A stretch of 64,000 bases of DNA from Alphaproteobacteria bacterium (GTDB lineage: Bacteria; Myxococcota_A; UBA796; CAJQPC01), in NCBI GenBank assembly GCA_020632795.1, contig JACKEV010000014.1, positions 62,001-126,000 of the forward strand, written 5' to 3'. Shown in pieces: positions 49,680-59,217 of the stretch. A program made the position numbers and the translations under genes. Position 1 is the first letter of the stretch; each line of letters starts with the position of its first letter. Below the pieces are notes generated by a model that worked only from the letters and a program-made list of their open reading frames with translations, had not been told where the DNA came from and made no database searches.

Positions 49680-50621
49680 CTATCGCGCGGCGGCGGACCG
49701 GGCCACGCCCTGGGCAGCCTGTCGCCGCCAGGCCGCCGGGCTCTCGCCCACGCTGCGCTTGAAGGCCCGCGAGAAGGCCGCCTCAGAGCCGTAGCCCACC
49801 TGCTCGGCGACCTCGGCCATGCCCAGCTCGCCGCCGCGCAGGGCCCGCCGGGCCAGCACCATGCGCCAGCGGGTGAGGTAGCTCCTGGGGGGCTCTCCGA
49901 GCTGCTCCTGGAAGCGGTTGTAGAGCGCCGAGCGGGACAGGCCGGCCCGGCGGGCCAGGGTGTCGGTGGTCCACGGGGCCCCCGGCTCGCTGTGGATGAG
50001 CCCCAGGGCGCGGCCGAGCTGGGGGTCGTTGAGGGCGCCGAGCCAGCCCTCGGGCTGCTGCCGGCTCCAGCCCCGCAGCACCTGGACGAACAGGATGTCC
50101 GCCAGGCGGGAGACCAGCAGGTCTGCGCCGGGCTGGCCGCCGTTGACCTCATCCGCCATGAGCTGCAGGGTGTGGTCCAGCCAGCGCGCCGTGGGGCCGG
50201 CGTGCCCCCGGACCACCAGCAAGCGGGGCAGGCGCTCCAGCAGGAAGGCGCGCCCGTCCGGCCCGAACCGGAAGGTCCCGCACAGCAGGGAGGTCGTGGG
50301 CCCGCCCCCGCCGTGCTGCACGCAGGCGAGCCCGTCCGCGCCCCGGGGGCCGGCCAGGGTGCCGATGTTGAGGGACTTGACCCCCGGCTCGGAGCACATC
50401 TCGTGGTGGTCGCCGTGGGGCAGCAGGATGAGGTCCCCCGCCGACCAGGGCTCCTCGGTGCCGTCGAGGAGCCGCACCCAGCCCGACCCGCGCAGCACGA
50501 CGTGGAAGATGGCGGAGGACAGGGGCGGGGTGAACACCGACCACGGGGCGCTCAGCGCGGCGCGGGAGAACAGGCTGCCGTCGACCCGGATGGTGGAGAG
50601 GATGTCCGAGAGTGTGTCCAC
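49680..50621 (-). CDS. AraC-family transcriptional regulator with cupin sensor
   Basis: This 313-residue protein has an N-terminal cupin-like sensor (residues 10-170, with IFHVVLRGSGWVRLLDG and SAGDLILLPHGDHHEMCSEP, a beta-barrel shape of the AraC-binding cupin_6 class). The C-terminal AraC helix-turn-helix pair is DTLARRAGLSRSALYNRFQE, then PPRSYLTRWRMVLARRALRG, AEVAEQVGYGSEAAFSRAFK, RSVGESPAAWRR. It is divergent from a small membrane protein gene at 50758. The intergenic region between them is AT-richer and is the likely place for its promoter and operator. Confidence 0.92.
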   Translation of the reverse strand: MDTLSDILSTIRVDGSLFSRAALSAPWSVFTPPLSSAIFHVVLRGSGWVRLLDGTEEPWSAGDLILLPHGDHHEMCSEPGVKSLNIGTLAGPRGADGLACVQHGGGGPTTSLLCGTFRFGPDGRAFLLERLPRLLVVRGHAGPTARWLDHTLQLMADEVNGGQPGADLLVSRLADILFVQVLRGWSRQQPEGWLGALNDPQLGRALGLIHSEPGAPWTTDTLARRAGLSRSALYNRFQEQLGEPPRSYLTRWRMVLARRALRGGELGMAEVAEQVGYGSEAAFSRAFKRSVGESPAAWRRQAAQGVARSAAAR

Positions 50622-50668
50622 CTGTGCCTTCCTTGGACGTTAGGTAAAGAAATCTGGACTTTCTGTGA

Positions 50669-50700
50669 TTGAAAACCCATTCGGTGTGGATGATTATATC
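50669..50700 (+). promoter_or_regulatory. Candidate sigma-70-type promoter for the small membrane protein
   Basis: TTGAAA (50669-50674) is followed, after 17 to 20 bases depending on which box is used, by GATTAT or TATATC (50692-50700). It lies in the AT-rich stretch between the divergent AraC gene and the gene at 50758, whose start has a 60-base leader from this point. Poor -10 box agreement keeps confidence low. Confidence 0.4.
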
Positions 50701-50757
50701 ACCATACCCGACAGGGTGAACCCCCGAACACAAAAAAACAGAACTTCGAGGTACACA

Positions 50758-51030
50758 ATGGCCAAGGTCTGGATCGCTGCTCTCCTGAACTTCTTCTTCC
50801 CCGGCGCCGGCTACCTCGTGCTCGGCCACAAGGCGCTGCTCGCCGTCGGCTGGCTGATCGGCGTGATCGGCCTCACCTACGTCGAGCTGGGCATCCAGAC
50901 GGCGGCGCCGGACTACTACTGGCCGATGTTCGCGTCCGTCTTCATCATGAACACCGCGTTCGCCGTCGACGCCTTCCGGGTCGGCAAGGAGCAGGTGGGC
51001 GAGGCGGTGGGCGCGGCGGCGACCGCGTGA
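50758..51030 (+). CDS. Small membrane protein, two to three transmembrane segments
   Basis: This 90-residue protein has a first hydrophobic segment with a small-residue glycine hinge (VWIAALLNFFFPGAGYLVLG), then ALLAVGWLIGVIGLTYVELG, and YWPMFASVFIMNTAFAVDAF. The start FFPGAGYLVLGHK resembles TM2-domain-like proteins, but the evidence is thin. The tail KEQVGEAVGAAATA is cytoplasmic by charge. It is divergent from AraC and 3 bases from the stop of the convergent MBL gene. Function is unknown. Confidence 0.6.
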   Translation: MAKVWIAALLNFFFPGAGYLVLGHKALLAVGWLIGVIGLTYVELGIQTAAPDYYWPMFASVFIMNTAFAVDAFRVGKEQVGEAVGAAATA

Positions 51031-51033
51031 GCC

Positions 51034-51837
51034 CTACCAGGGCAGCCCGCCGGGGTAGTACTCCACGGTCTCGACGGTGACGCCGGGCTCGACCGCGGCG
51101 CGGAAGGCCGCGAGGTCCGAGCCGGCGTAGTGGTAGGGCACCGCCACGGTCGGCTTGAAGGCGTTGACGCAGGCGGCGGCCTCTTCGGGCGTCATGGTGT
51201 AGGGCAGGTTCATGGGCAGGAACGCGAGGTCGATGCCCGTGAGCGCCTTCATCTCGGGCGTGCACTCGGTGTCGCCCGCGAAGTAGAGGGTGCGCCCACC
51301 GAAGCTCAGGCGGTAGCCGTTGCCGCGGCCCTTGTCGTGGAACACGACGCCCTCTTCGGGGCCGCGCTCCAGGTTGTACATCGGCTCGGCGGTGACCGTG
51401 AGGCCGTCCAGCTCGACCGACTCGCCGTTGGCCAGGGTGTGGGCGACGGTGAAGCCCTCGAGCTTCTCCTTGACCACCGCCGGGGCCACGAGGACCGCGC
51501 CCTCCCGGGTCACCTTCTTGAGGGCCTCGGGGTCCATGTGGTCCTGGTGCTCATCGGTGATGAGGATGATGTCGGCCTTGGGGACGTCGTCCAGCGCGGC
51601 CTTGGACCACGGGTCCAGCCAGATGGTGCGGCCAGCGAGGTCGATCCGGGTGGTGGCGTGGTAGACCGGGTTGACGGTGACCTTGCCGGCGTCGGTCTCC
51701 AGCACCACCGCGCCGTCGACGACGGTGGCCGGCTTGGGGGCCGGCGGGGGCTCGGGGACCTCGGCGGCGGGGGTCTCCACCTCGGTGGGGGCGTTGGTGC
51801 CGCTGCAGGCGGCGAGGACGGAGAGCGCGACGAGCAT
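51034..51837 (-). CDS. Metallo-beta-lactamase-fold hydrolase lipoprotein (UlaG-like)
   Basis: This 267-residue protein has a lipobox leader (VALSVLAACSGT). The fold motifs are IDLAGRTIWLDPWSKAALDD, the motif DIILITDEHQDHMDPEAL, in which the usual first His of HxHxDH is Asp, as in many UlaG-like relatives (TDxHxDH), FAGDTECTPEM and VPYHYAG. The metal site should still be built by the remaining H, D and H. The substrate is unknown; UlaG relatives hydrolyse lactones and cyclic phosphoesters. It would act outside the cytoplasm, anchored by lipid. It converges with the small membrane protein gene (3-base gap) and diverges from the RHS gene at 52118. Confidence 0.87.
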   Translation of the reverse strand: MLVALSVLAACSGTNAPTEVETPAAEVPEPPPAPKPATVVDGAVVLETDAGKVTVNPVYHATTRIDLAGRTIWLDPWSKAALDDVPKADIILITDEHQDHMDPEALKKVTREGAVLVAPAVVKEKLEGFTVAHTLANGESVELDGLTVTAEPMYNLERGPEEGVVFHDKGRGNGYRLSFGGRTLYFAGDTECTPEMKALTGIDLAFLPMNLPYTMTPEEAAACVNAFKPTVAVPYHYAGSDLAAFRAAVEPGVTVETVEYYPGGLPW

Positions 51838-52117
51838 GGGGGCCTCGGGGCTGGGGGAGGGGGGGATCTATCCTGGAGGCTGGCATGTGTCGTTCGGGAT
51901 GGATGAAGTGCAACGGGGTCGTTGTGCAACGAGATCATTGCGGTTCGGCTCGACACGGTCTGCAGCCTGGGCGGCGGCAACCGCGGCTGGTCCCGGCCCG
52001 TGGTGGAGGGCTGCGATCCTTGACAAGAGTTGGCTCGCGTCGCGCTTGAACAGCGGCTTGGCGCTGTTAGTCTCCCCTCAAAGGTCCATTTCTGACCTGT
52101 GACCGCCGAGGGACGCC

Positions 52118-55100
52118 ATGTGGGACCGCCTGCTCCTCCTGCTGTTCTCGCTGTCCCTGCTCCTCCCCGGCGACGCTCACGCCTACGCCCCTGACGGCTC
52201 CACCCTCGACTGGCTGGACGCCTTCGGCGTCGAGGTCCCGCCCCCTCCGCAGCCCATCCAGGTCAGCCCGCGCGGTGAGGCGCGCCTCTCCATCCCCCTC
52301 GTGCTGCCCCCGGCTCGGCTCCAGCCGGGCTTGAGCCTCGACTACGACGCCCGGGGCGGCGCGGACCGCGAGCTGCCCTACGGCTGGCACCTGGGCGGCC
52401 TGGTGGAGATCCAGCGTCCCACCGCCCCCCGCGCCTGGCGAAGCACCGAGTTCCTGCTCGCCGGCCCTGGCTTCGGCGGTCGCCTCGACTGCGCCAGCTC
52501 ACCCTGCCGCCTGGTCCACACCACCCCGGACCTGGAGGTGCAGGCCGTCTACGACAGCGCGACAGACACCTGGACCGTCGTGTCCAGCGCGGGAATCACC
52601 TACACCCTGGAGGCCAACGACGCTGGGGTGGCTCTGGGGGCCTCGACCGCCCGCTGGCGCGTCACCTCCTGGTCCGACCGCATGGGCAACGCCGTGGAGG
52701 TCAGCTACGACGCCCAGGACCGCGTGGATTCGATCGCCTTCGGAGGCAACCCCACCACCGGCGACGCCCACCTCGCCACCCTCGTCTTCACCTACGGCAC
52801 CGGAGCGGCGACCCAGAGCACCGCCCGCGCCGGCTTCGTCGAGGAGGTCTCCGGAGCGCTCACCGACATCACCCTGTGGATGGAGGAGGGCGGCACCTGG
52901 ACCCGCCAGCGCGCCTGGGAGTTGGGCTGGGTGGCCCGCCCTGGTGAGAGCGCGACCCTGCTGGAGTCCCTCACCCTCGTTGGCTTCGACGGCACCCGCC
53001 GCATGGCGGAGCCCCCGATGCGCTTCCGATACAGTCCCTGGTCGGGCACCACGACGCCTGCGCCGGACAGCGGGGTCTACCTCCCCGGCGACCTCTCCCG
53101 GGTCGTCGTCCAGGAGGACCGCAGCGGCCTCGTCGCGGAGGTGTGGCAGGAGTCGGCGCTGGTGGACTTCAACGGGGATGGCCTGCCCGACCACGTCGAG
53201 TCCGACGGCCAGGGCCTGTGGGTGGTCACCAACCAGGAGCGCGACCCCTTCGGCGAACACCACTGGGCCGGTGGCGCGCAGACCTTCGCCGGACCTCCAG
53301 CCTTCCTGCACCGCTGGACCCGCGCCCGGGGCCTGCACGAGCAGACCACCCGCCTCACCGACCTGGACGGCGACGGCAACCCCGACCTCCTCAGCACCAC
53401 CGAGGTCAACGGGGGCCCCTCCACCACTTGGGCGGTCTGGTACGGCGACGGCAACCGCTTCGAGCGCAGCTACACCCCCGAGGCCGCCCCCGTCGAGGTC
53501 ATCCATCAGGAGGACCCCTGGGCGCAGTTCGCGGCCCAGGTCACCCAGACCCTCGTGGACGTCAACGGCGACGGCTGGCAGGACATCGTCCGCCTCGCCC
53601 GAAGCGGTCCCGCCGAGGTCTTCCTCCACAGCGGGATGCGCGGCGGGGGCTGGCTCAGCGGGCAGCCGGTGGACGCGCCCTGGTGCGACGACATGGGCCC
53701 CAACGACGCGGTCTGGTGCGGGCTGTCCCAGGTCGAGGTCGACCACAGCGGCGCGGTCGTCTCCGATATCTACACCGGCGGCGGCTTCGTGGACCTGAAC
53801 GGCGACGGCCTGGTGGACTACGTCGTCGACCCCTGGCTGGACTGGCTGGTCGGCGCGCCTGCGAGCGCCCCCTGGACCGTCTACTTTGGCAACGGCGAGG
53901 GGTGGGAGCCTGCGCGGGCCTGGACCGGACCCTCCACCCGCCTCTCCTGGCGAACCGCTGGCGACCCCAACCTCGACAAGCGCGTCCTCCAGGGGCTCAT
54001 GGACGTCGACGGCGACGGCTTGCTCGACGCGGTCGAGATGGTCGACCTCTCCACCGGCCGCGCGGTCCACCAGTGGTATCGAAACCTCGGGGACGGCTTC
54101 GACACCACACCTCTGCCCACCCCATCCACCTGGCTTCGGGGGCTGGCCACCCTGGGCATCACCGAGGTCCAGGCCACCACGACCGGAGCGGGAACTCGCT
54201 GGGAGCACGTCGAGCTGGCCAGCGTGCGGGACCTGAACCACGACAAGCAGCCCGACAGCGCGCACCTCAACACGTCCACCTTCACCCGAGGACCCCTGGT
54301 CGAGTGGGGCGACTACCCTGGACCGCATCTGCTCATCGAGGTGGACACCGGCGCGGGGCGGCTCACCGGGATCGCGTGGCAGCCCTCCTCGGCGGCCTGG
54401 CCGGCCGGGGACCCCGGGCAGCTCCAGCGTCTCCCCATCGCCCTCGACCTGGTGGCCGAGGTCTTCACCGAGGATCTGCTCTCCGGGGCCTGGGCCTCGA
54501 CCGACTACACCTTCTACGGGGGCGTCTTCGAGGACCAGACCTTCCAGGGCTTCGAGGGCCGAGACGTCACCCTGACCGCCAGCGACCGCCAGCTCCGGGT
54601 CGAGGAGGAGGACTACGACCTCTCCCTGGAGCTGCCCCCCGCGCTCACCGACCGGCGCATCTACACCGACGCATGCCGCGCCTTCGCCCCCGCCCTCCAG
54701 CGCTGTCGAGGGCCTCAGCTCATCCTGCGCATCCACGAGCAGCAGACCTGGGACTGGTTCGGCAGCCACTCCCTCGTCGACACCCTGACGATGACCCAGG
54801 AGGCCGACGACACCGGCGGGGCCCTCACCGCGCAGCGGTGGTCGGTCGACTACGACTACGACAGCGCGGGCTTCCTGACTCACCTCGTCCACGACGGCGG
54901 TGATGGGGCCTCGCTCGACGGCGACCTGGAGGTCGAGCTGGAGTACGTCACCCACGGCGTCCTCCAGCGCGTCTCCGAGGAGCGGGTCTACGGCTGGGAC
55001 GGCCTCAGCAGCACCTGGCGCGAGCATCAGCGCCGCCGCTGGGACTACGACCACACCCACGGCGGCCTGACTGACGGGCTGCTCACCGAGTTCGGGCTGG

Positions 55101-58069
55101 CCGCGTTCTGGTCTGAGGCCGGCGAAACCCCCTCCACCGGACCCTGGCGCCGTGTGGAGATGCAGCACGGTCCACGCGGCGAGGTCCTCCAGGCCACCGA
55201 GCACGACACCGGGCTCACCCGCACCTTCACCTGGGCCTTCGGGGATGCCCTGGTCGAGGTCGAGGATGATGGGGTCCACCTGACCGAGCACCGCTACGAC
55301 CACCGAGGGCGCCTCATCCGGGTCGACGACCTCGCCAACGGGGTCGCCTCGGAGACCGAGTGGGACGCCCTGGACCGCCCCATCCACGCGTGGACCGAGG
55401 ACCAGACCGGCGCCCGCTTCCTGGTCTCCTCGCGCAGCATCGTCCACAGCAGCCTGCCCTTCACCGAGCGGACCTCCCACTTCGACAGCGCCGGCAACGT
55501 CGAGCGGACCACGGGCGTCGTCTTCGATGGGGGCGGCAACGCGGCGGTGCGGTGGCTCTCCCACCCCGATGGTGGCTACGCCGTCCAGGGCTTCGCGCAC
55601 GATCTGTGGGGTCGGGAGCGAGCCCGCACCGAGCGCTGTTCCTCTTCCGTGATGCCGATGAACACGAGCACGTCGTGCCCCACCCTTGCGGAGACGTGGT
55701 GGGACAGCCTGGGGCAGACCCGGGTGATCGACCGCGATGTCAACGACCCCAACCTGCGGGTGATGGAGAACCCTGCAGCCTGGCAGGTCCAGCGCACTGA
55801 TGAGGAGGGCTTCCTCCACCGGACCACCTTCGACGCCTTCGGACGCCCTGTCGCGGTCGAGACCGGACGCGGGGACAGCCTCGTGCCCCAGGCCCGCTAC
55901 GAGTACGACCCCCTCGGCCGGCTCATTGCGATGACCGACGCGGGTGGCGTGCGGACGACCTGGAGCGCGGACGGCGCGGGGCGGGTACGCGCCGCCCGAA
56001 GCCCCGACATCGGTGAGCGCCTCTACCACTACGTCGGCGCCCACCTCCAGCGCGTCGAGGACAGCGCTGGGGGCTGGGCAGAGTGGTCAAGGGATTCCCT
56101 CGGCCGCCCCCAGCAGCTTCACGTCAGCGACCCTCTCTCAGGAGTTCTGACGACGACCTGGACCTGGGACCGGGCCTGGGTTGGCGAGCGCGACGGCCAC
56201 ACCGACCCCTTCGGCGCCGAGCAGCGGGCCTACGACGCCCAGGGCCGGACCTCGCTCATCCAGCGCACCTGGAGCGACGGCACCGCCGCGACCTGGGCCT
56301 GGGGGCATGACCTGGAGGGGCGCGTCGACTGGACCCGCACGCCTTCGGGCCGGCTGCTCGAAGCCCGCCGCGACCAGGGCTTCACCGAGACCCTGCGGCA
56401 CAACGGGGCCATCCTGCTCCAGGCCGGCTGGGACCTCTACGGCCGCGCCGAGGGCTGGCAGAGCCGGAGCGGCGTTGAGCTGCGCCGCCACTCCTCCCCC
56501 GAGGGCGAGTTGGAGTCCGTGAGCCTGCGCCTGGGGGCCCAGGTGCTCGCCGAGCGGGACATCACCTGGAAGGCCAACGGCCTCGCCGGCTCGGTCGACG
56601 AGGGCAACGGCCCCAGCACCTTCATCTACGACGACCACATGCAGCTCCAGGGGGTCACCGGACCCTGGACCGAGGCCTTCGGCTGGGGGCCGGGTGGCGA
56701 TGTCTTCGCACAGATCACCCCCTCCGGGCGGACCTGGAGTTGGACGCCCCCGGTCGGACACCACAAGCCCACGGACCGCAGCGATGGCGTCGTCAACGAG
56801 GTCTTTACCTGGGACAGCGCCGGGCGGCTGGAGACCTACGGCGACGGCACCTCCCGCTGGACCTTCCGCTACGACGGCCTCAGCCGCCTGCGCGCGGTGG
56901 AGCGGAACGGTCGCCTCGCCCTGGTCCTGGAGCGGGACGCCGACGGGCAGATCGTCCGCCGCATCGAGGGCGATCCCGCCGACCCCAACGCGCCTGTGGA
57001 GCACGCCATAGGCGACTGGCGACGCACGACCACCGGCTCGGTCCTGGAGGACATCCGGGTCGACGGGCAGCGGGTCGGCTTCTTCCAGGACGGCCGGATC
57101 TCCTGGGTCCTGCCGGAGCTGGGGGGCACGGTCGCGGCCGTGGTCGATGACTTCGGCGTGCTCCAGTCCGAGCGCAAGCGGAGCGCGTTCGGGGCGGTGC
57201 GCTCCGCCAGCGGGGTCCAGGACGCGCCGGGGCTGCATGGGCATCGGGAGGAGCCAGGCGGGTTGCCCTTGCTGGCGGCGGGGGCGCGGCACCTGCTGCT
57301 GGGGGCGGGGATGTGGCTGCAACCGGAGCCCCTGCTCCTGGAGCGACCCGGGGGCTCCATCCTCGAAGACCCCCTGCGTCTCCACCCCTACCGCTACGCC
57401 CGCAACTCTCCGACCAGCTTCCACGACCCCGACGGGCGCATCGTCGACACCATCGCCGACGGGCTGTTCATCCTCTACGACGTCTACACCCTCTGGCAGG
57501 AGCCGGGGTCCTCGACGAACTGGATGGCGCTGGGGGCGGACGGGGCCGGGGCGGCGGTACCCTTCCTGACCGGCGGGGGGATGGTCGTCCGGGTGACGAC
57601 CAAGGGGGACCACGTCGTCGATGGGGTCAACGCGGTCGGGAAGATGGCGCCCAGCGCGGATGAGGTGGCGGCGGTCGGGCGGGAGCTGGTCGAGGAGGGG
57701 ATGGAGGCCGTCACATCCAGATTGACGTCCGTAGCGGATAGAGCGGAGGAGCTTCGCGCAGCTATACCATCAGCCCAGCAAGGCTGGGTCACCATGAGTG
57801 TCGGGGTCGCGGAAGACGCAGCTGGCGCTCAGCATGTGCTCGTCAGCACGAGTGAACCGCGTGGATATCTTCGCCCGGGTGTCACTCTGGGGCCAGGCGA
57901 GACACTCGCCCCCGGTCTCGGTCATGCGGAGGCAGACCTCGTCCGCTACGCTGACCAGAATGGCCTGAATCTCCTGGAAGTGGGCGCTACGCGTCCGATC
58001 TGCCCAAACTGCGTAGACCTGATAGAGAGCGCCGGAGCGCAAGCTGTGACCCCCTTGAAGGTGCCTTGA
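52118..58069 (+). CDS. Secreted SpvB/FG-GAP/RHS polymorphic toxin with deaminase-like C-terminal domain
   Basis: This 1983-residue protein has a signal peptide (LLLLLFSLSLLLPGDAHAYA). Residues 35-200 match the SpvB N-terminal domain (SPRGEARLSIPLVLPPARLQ, YDARGGADRELPYGWHL). FG-GAP-like calcium loops follow (DFNGDGLPD, DLDGDGNPD, DVNGDGWQD, DLNGDGLVD, DVDGDGLLD), then RHS/YD repeats (about 900-1700) and the RHS core end with LHPYRYARNSPTSFHDPDGR at about 1750-1772. The tip has H1936-A-E1938 and C1962-P-N-C1965 (RPICPNC), the zinc and proton-shuttle residues of cytidine-deaminase-fold toxins. From about residue 1865 the DNA is visibly less GC-rich, which suggests tip exchange. The likely target is nucleic acid base in a competitor. 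Confidence 0.85.
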   Translation: MWDRLLLLLFSLSLLLPGDAHAYAPDGSTLDWLDAFGVEVPPPPQPIQVSPRGEARLSIPLVLPPARLQPGLSLDYDARGGADRELPYGWHLGGLVEIQRPTAPRAWRSTEFLLAGPGFGGRLDCASSPCRLVHTTPDLEVQAVYDSATDTWTVVSSAGITYTLEANDAGVALGASTARWRVTSWSDRMGNAVEVSYDAQDRVDSIAFGGNPTTGDAHLATLVFTYGTGAATQSTARAGFVEEVSGALTDITLWMEEGGTWTRQRAWELGWVARPGESATLLESLTLVGFDGTRRMAEPPMRFRYSPWSGTTTPAPDSGVYLPGDLSRVVVQEDRSGLVAEVWQESALVDFNGDGLPDHVESDGQGLWVVTNQERDPFGEHHWAGGAQTFAGPPAFLHRWTRARGLHEQTTRLTDLDGDGNPDLLSTTEVNGGPSTTWAVWYGDGNRFERSYTPEAAPVEVIHQEDPWAQFAAQVTQTLVDVNGDGWQDIVRLARSGPAEVFLHSGMRGGGWLSGQPVDAPWCDDMGPNDAVWCGLSQVEVDHSGAVVSDIYTGGGFVDLNGDGLVDYVVDPWLDWLVGAPASAPWTVYFGNGEGWEPARAWTGPSTRLSWRTAGDPNLDKRVLQGLMDVDGDGLLDAVEMVDLSTGRAVHQWYRNLGDGFDTTPLPTPSTWLRGLATLGITEVQATTTGAGTRWEHVELASVRDLNHDKQPDSAHLNTSTFTRGPLVEWGDYPGPHLLIEVDTGAGRLTGIAWQPSSAAWPAGDPGQLQRLPIALDLVAEVFTEDLLSGAWASTDYTFYGGVFEDQTFQGFEGRDVTLTASDRQLRVEEEDYDLSLELPPALTDRRIYTDACRAFAPALQRCRGPQLILRIHEQQTWDWFGSHSLVDTLTMTQEADDTGGALTAQRWSVDYDYDSAGFLTHLVHDGGDGASLDGDLEVELEYVTHGVLQRVSEERVYGWDGLSSTWREHQRRRWDYDHTHGGLTDGLLTEFGLAAFWSEAGETPSTGPWRRVEMQHGPRGEVLQATEHDTGLTRTFTWAFGDALVEVEDDGVHLTEHRYDHRGRLIRVDDLANGVASETEWDALDRPIHAWTEDQTGARFLVSSRSIVHSSLPFTERTSHFDSAGNVERTTGVVFDGGGNAAVRWLSHPDGGYAVQGFAHDLWGRERARTERCSSSVMPMNTSTSCPTLAETWWDSLGQTRVIDRDVNDPNLRVMENPAAWQVQRTDEEGFLHRTTFDAFGRPVAVETGRGDSLVPQARYEYDPLGRLIAMTDAGGVRTTWSADGAGRVRAARSPDIGERLYHYVGAHLQRVEDSAGGWAEWSRDSLGRPQQLHVSDPLSGVLTTTWTWDRAWVGERDGHTDPFGAEQRAYDAQGRTSLIQRTWSDGTAATWAWGHDLEGRVDWTRTPSGRLLEARRDQGFTETLRHNGAILLQAGWDLYGRAEGWQSRSGVELRRHSSPEGELESVSLRLGAQVLAERDITWKANGLAGSVDEGNGPSTFIYDDHMQLQGVTGPWTEAFGWGPGGDVFAQITPSGRTWSWTPPVGHHKPTDRSDGVVNEVFTWDSAGRLETYGDGTSRWTFRYDGLSRLRAVERNGRLALVLERDADGQIVRRIEGDPADPNAPVEHAIGDWRRTTTGSVLEDIRVDGQRVGFFQDGRISWVLPELGGTVAAVVDDFGVLQSERKRSAFGAVRSASGVQDAPGLHGHREEPGGLPLLAAGARHLLLGAGMWLQPEPLLLERPGGSILEDPLRLHPYRYARNSPTSFHDPDGRIVDTIADGLFILYDVYTLWQEPGSSTNWMALGADGAGAAVPFLTGGGMVVRVTTKGDHVVDGVNAVGKMAPSADEVAAVGRELVEEGMEAVTSRLTSVADRAEELRAAIPSAQQGWVTMSVGVAEDAAGAQHVLVSTSEPRGYLRPGVTLGPGETLAPGLGHAEADLVRYADQNGLNLLEVGATRPICPNCVDLIESAGAQAVTPLKVP

Positions 58070-58071
58070 AG

Positions 58072-58512
58072 ATGGCCATTCGACTTGACTCCATCGCTCC
58101 GTCTCTCGCAGCCAGCTATTGGGGGGCACCGACGAGCCGCCGCGAGCGAGCCACCCGTTTGGCCTGCGAACTGGCCGTCCGGGGTACCGGCCTCGCCGGA
58201 CCAGAGGTGACGGCAGCCCTGGAAGCGCTGCGCACCAGCACTCCCGATCGACCCAGCCTGCGCTCAGACATGGAACGCCTCGCGGCCCGGCTCGATGACG
58301 AGTACTTCAGGCTCGATAATCCGGGACGGGAGGACATGAGGCAGGCCGCGTTGCAGACGTTCTCCAAGGCCAGGGCCGCTTCCGCGCTCACCTTCGCCCT
58401 CTCCTCCGACGATAGCCAACTCCATGAGGCAATCTATGAAGCCGTCATCGCGATGGATGACCCCTCCACTGTGATTCAATCCCTGGAGACCGCCCTCGGT
58501 CCAGGGGACTGA
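58072..58512 (+). CDS. Probable immunity protein for the RHS deaminase toxin
   Basis: This 146-residue helical protein starts at ATG 58072, 2 bases after the toxin stop. GAAGGTG upstream gives a suitable ribosome site; a TTG at 58066 overlapping the toxin stop is another start. Sequence such as RRERATRLACELAVRGTGLA, DMERLAARLDDEYFRLDN and QLHEAIYEAVIAMDDPSTVI is acidic and all-helical, in keeping with an immunity protein. I recognise no named family. Position directly behind a polymorphic toxin tip is the main evidence. Confidence 0.65.
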   Translation: MAIRLDSIAPSLAASYWGAPTSRRERATRLACELAVRGTGLAGPEVTAALEALRTSTPDRPSLRSDMERLAARLDDEYFRLDNPGREDMRQAALQTFSKARAASALTFALSSDDSQLHEAIYEAVIAMDDPSTVIQSLETALGPGD

Positions 58513-58532
58513 GGCTCCACGGATCAACTCCT

Positions 58533-58769
58533 GTGAGCCACCCCAACGCCATCGTCGAGAGCACGCCCGAGCGCTGGCGCTTCATCGCTGAGCGGCAGCA
58601 CGACCCCACCAGCGGTGCGGAACCCACCGTCCTCTACATCGAGTGCGTGCCCGGCGAGGGCTGCCGCCTGGACTTCCCGCTCGTCGAGGCCCGGGAGGAC
58701 GTGAGGAAGTACGGCTCGAAGGCATACCTGACGCTGGGGCCCTACGAGGAGGACGGCGAGCCGAAGTAG
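58533..58769 (+). CDS. Small protein of unknown function in the toxin-immunity locus
   Basis: This 78-residue protein starts at GTG 20 bases after the immunity gene. Visible sequence includes NAIVESTPERWRFIAERQHD, VLYIECVPGEGCRLDFPLVE and KAYLTLGPYEEDGE, an acidic alpha-beta pattern with a WRF core. It could be a second immunity factor or a fragment of a small wedge-like immunity family. I cannot name it. An ATG-free start and short length make it uncertain. Confidence 0.45.
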   Translation: MSHPNAIVESTPERWRFIAERQHDPTSGAEPTVLYIECVPGEGCRLDFPLVEAREDVRKYGSKAYLTLGPYEEDGEPK

Positions 58770-59217
58770 CGGGCCCAAAGCGCCCCCGTGTGCCTGCCTC
58801 AAGCATTGGGTGCCCTACCCGCCGGCCCTGTCAATGCCCACCACCGCGCGAACTGCAAACTCTCGGAGCGGGTACAAGCTTGACCAGTTGTGTCATGAAG
58901 AAGAACTTCGTGGGCGTATGGTGGTTACATCATGTAGTCATCGTGCTTCCCGCAGCGACGACGCATTCCGCGCGAGTAGATCTCGGAACGTCTCACCACT
59001 CGTCTTGAGATCAAGGTCCAACGAGGTTGCGGCTCGTTCCTCCAACTCCCTCGCCCTTTGAACCAAGCCGTCGACCTTATCCGAGAACTTCTCTTTGCCC
59101 TCAAGGGCATAGCCAAGCTTCTGTTCAAGATGCTGCCAGAAGGCGCGCAACTTCGGATCCGAGGCCCGGACGGCTTCGACCAGACCTACACTGGACTGCC
59201 CGACTGAGGAGCAAAAA
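58770..59217. other. 448-base gap with an open but start-less frame before Imm1
   Basis: No complete gene was found. The + frame from about 58980 to 59207 is open after a stop and encodes ERLTTRLEIKVQRGCGSFLQ, then NQAVDLIRELLFALKGIAKL and RIRGPDGFDQTYTGLPD, ending 10 bases before the Imm1-like start. Its only usual starts are TTG near 59059 and an ATG near 59131. It may be the tail of a displaced toxin tip or a small gene. The DNA is less GC-rich than the rest of the window. Confidence 0.4.

Noticed and set aside
52020..52073. Strong promoter for the RHS gene (TTGACA at 52020)
   Set aside because: The -35 box is perfect, but no acceptable -10 box lies 16-18 bases downstream; left unannotated.
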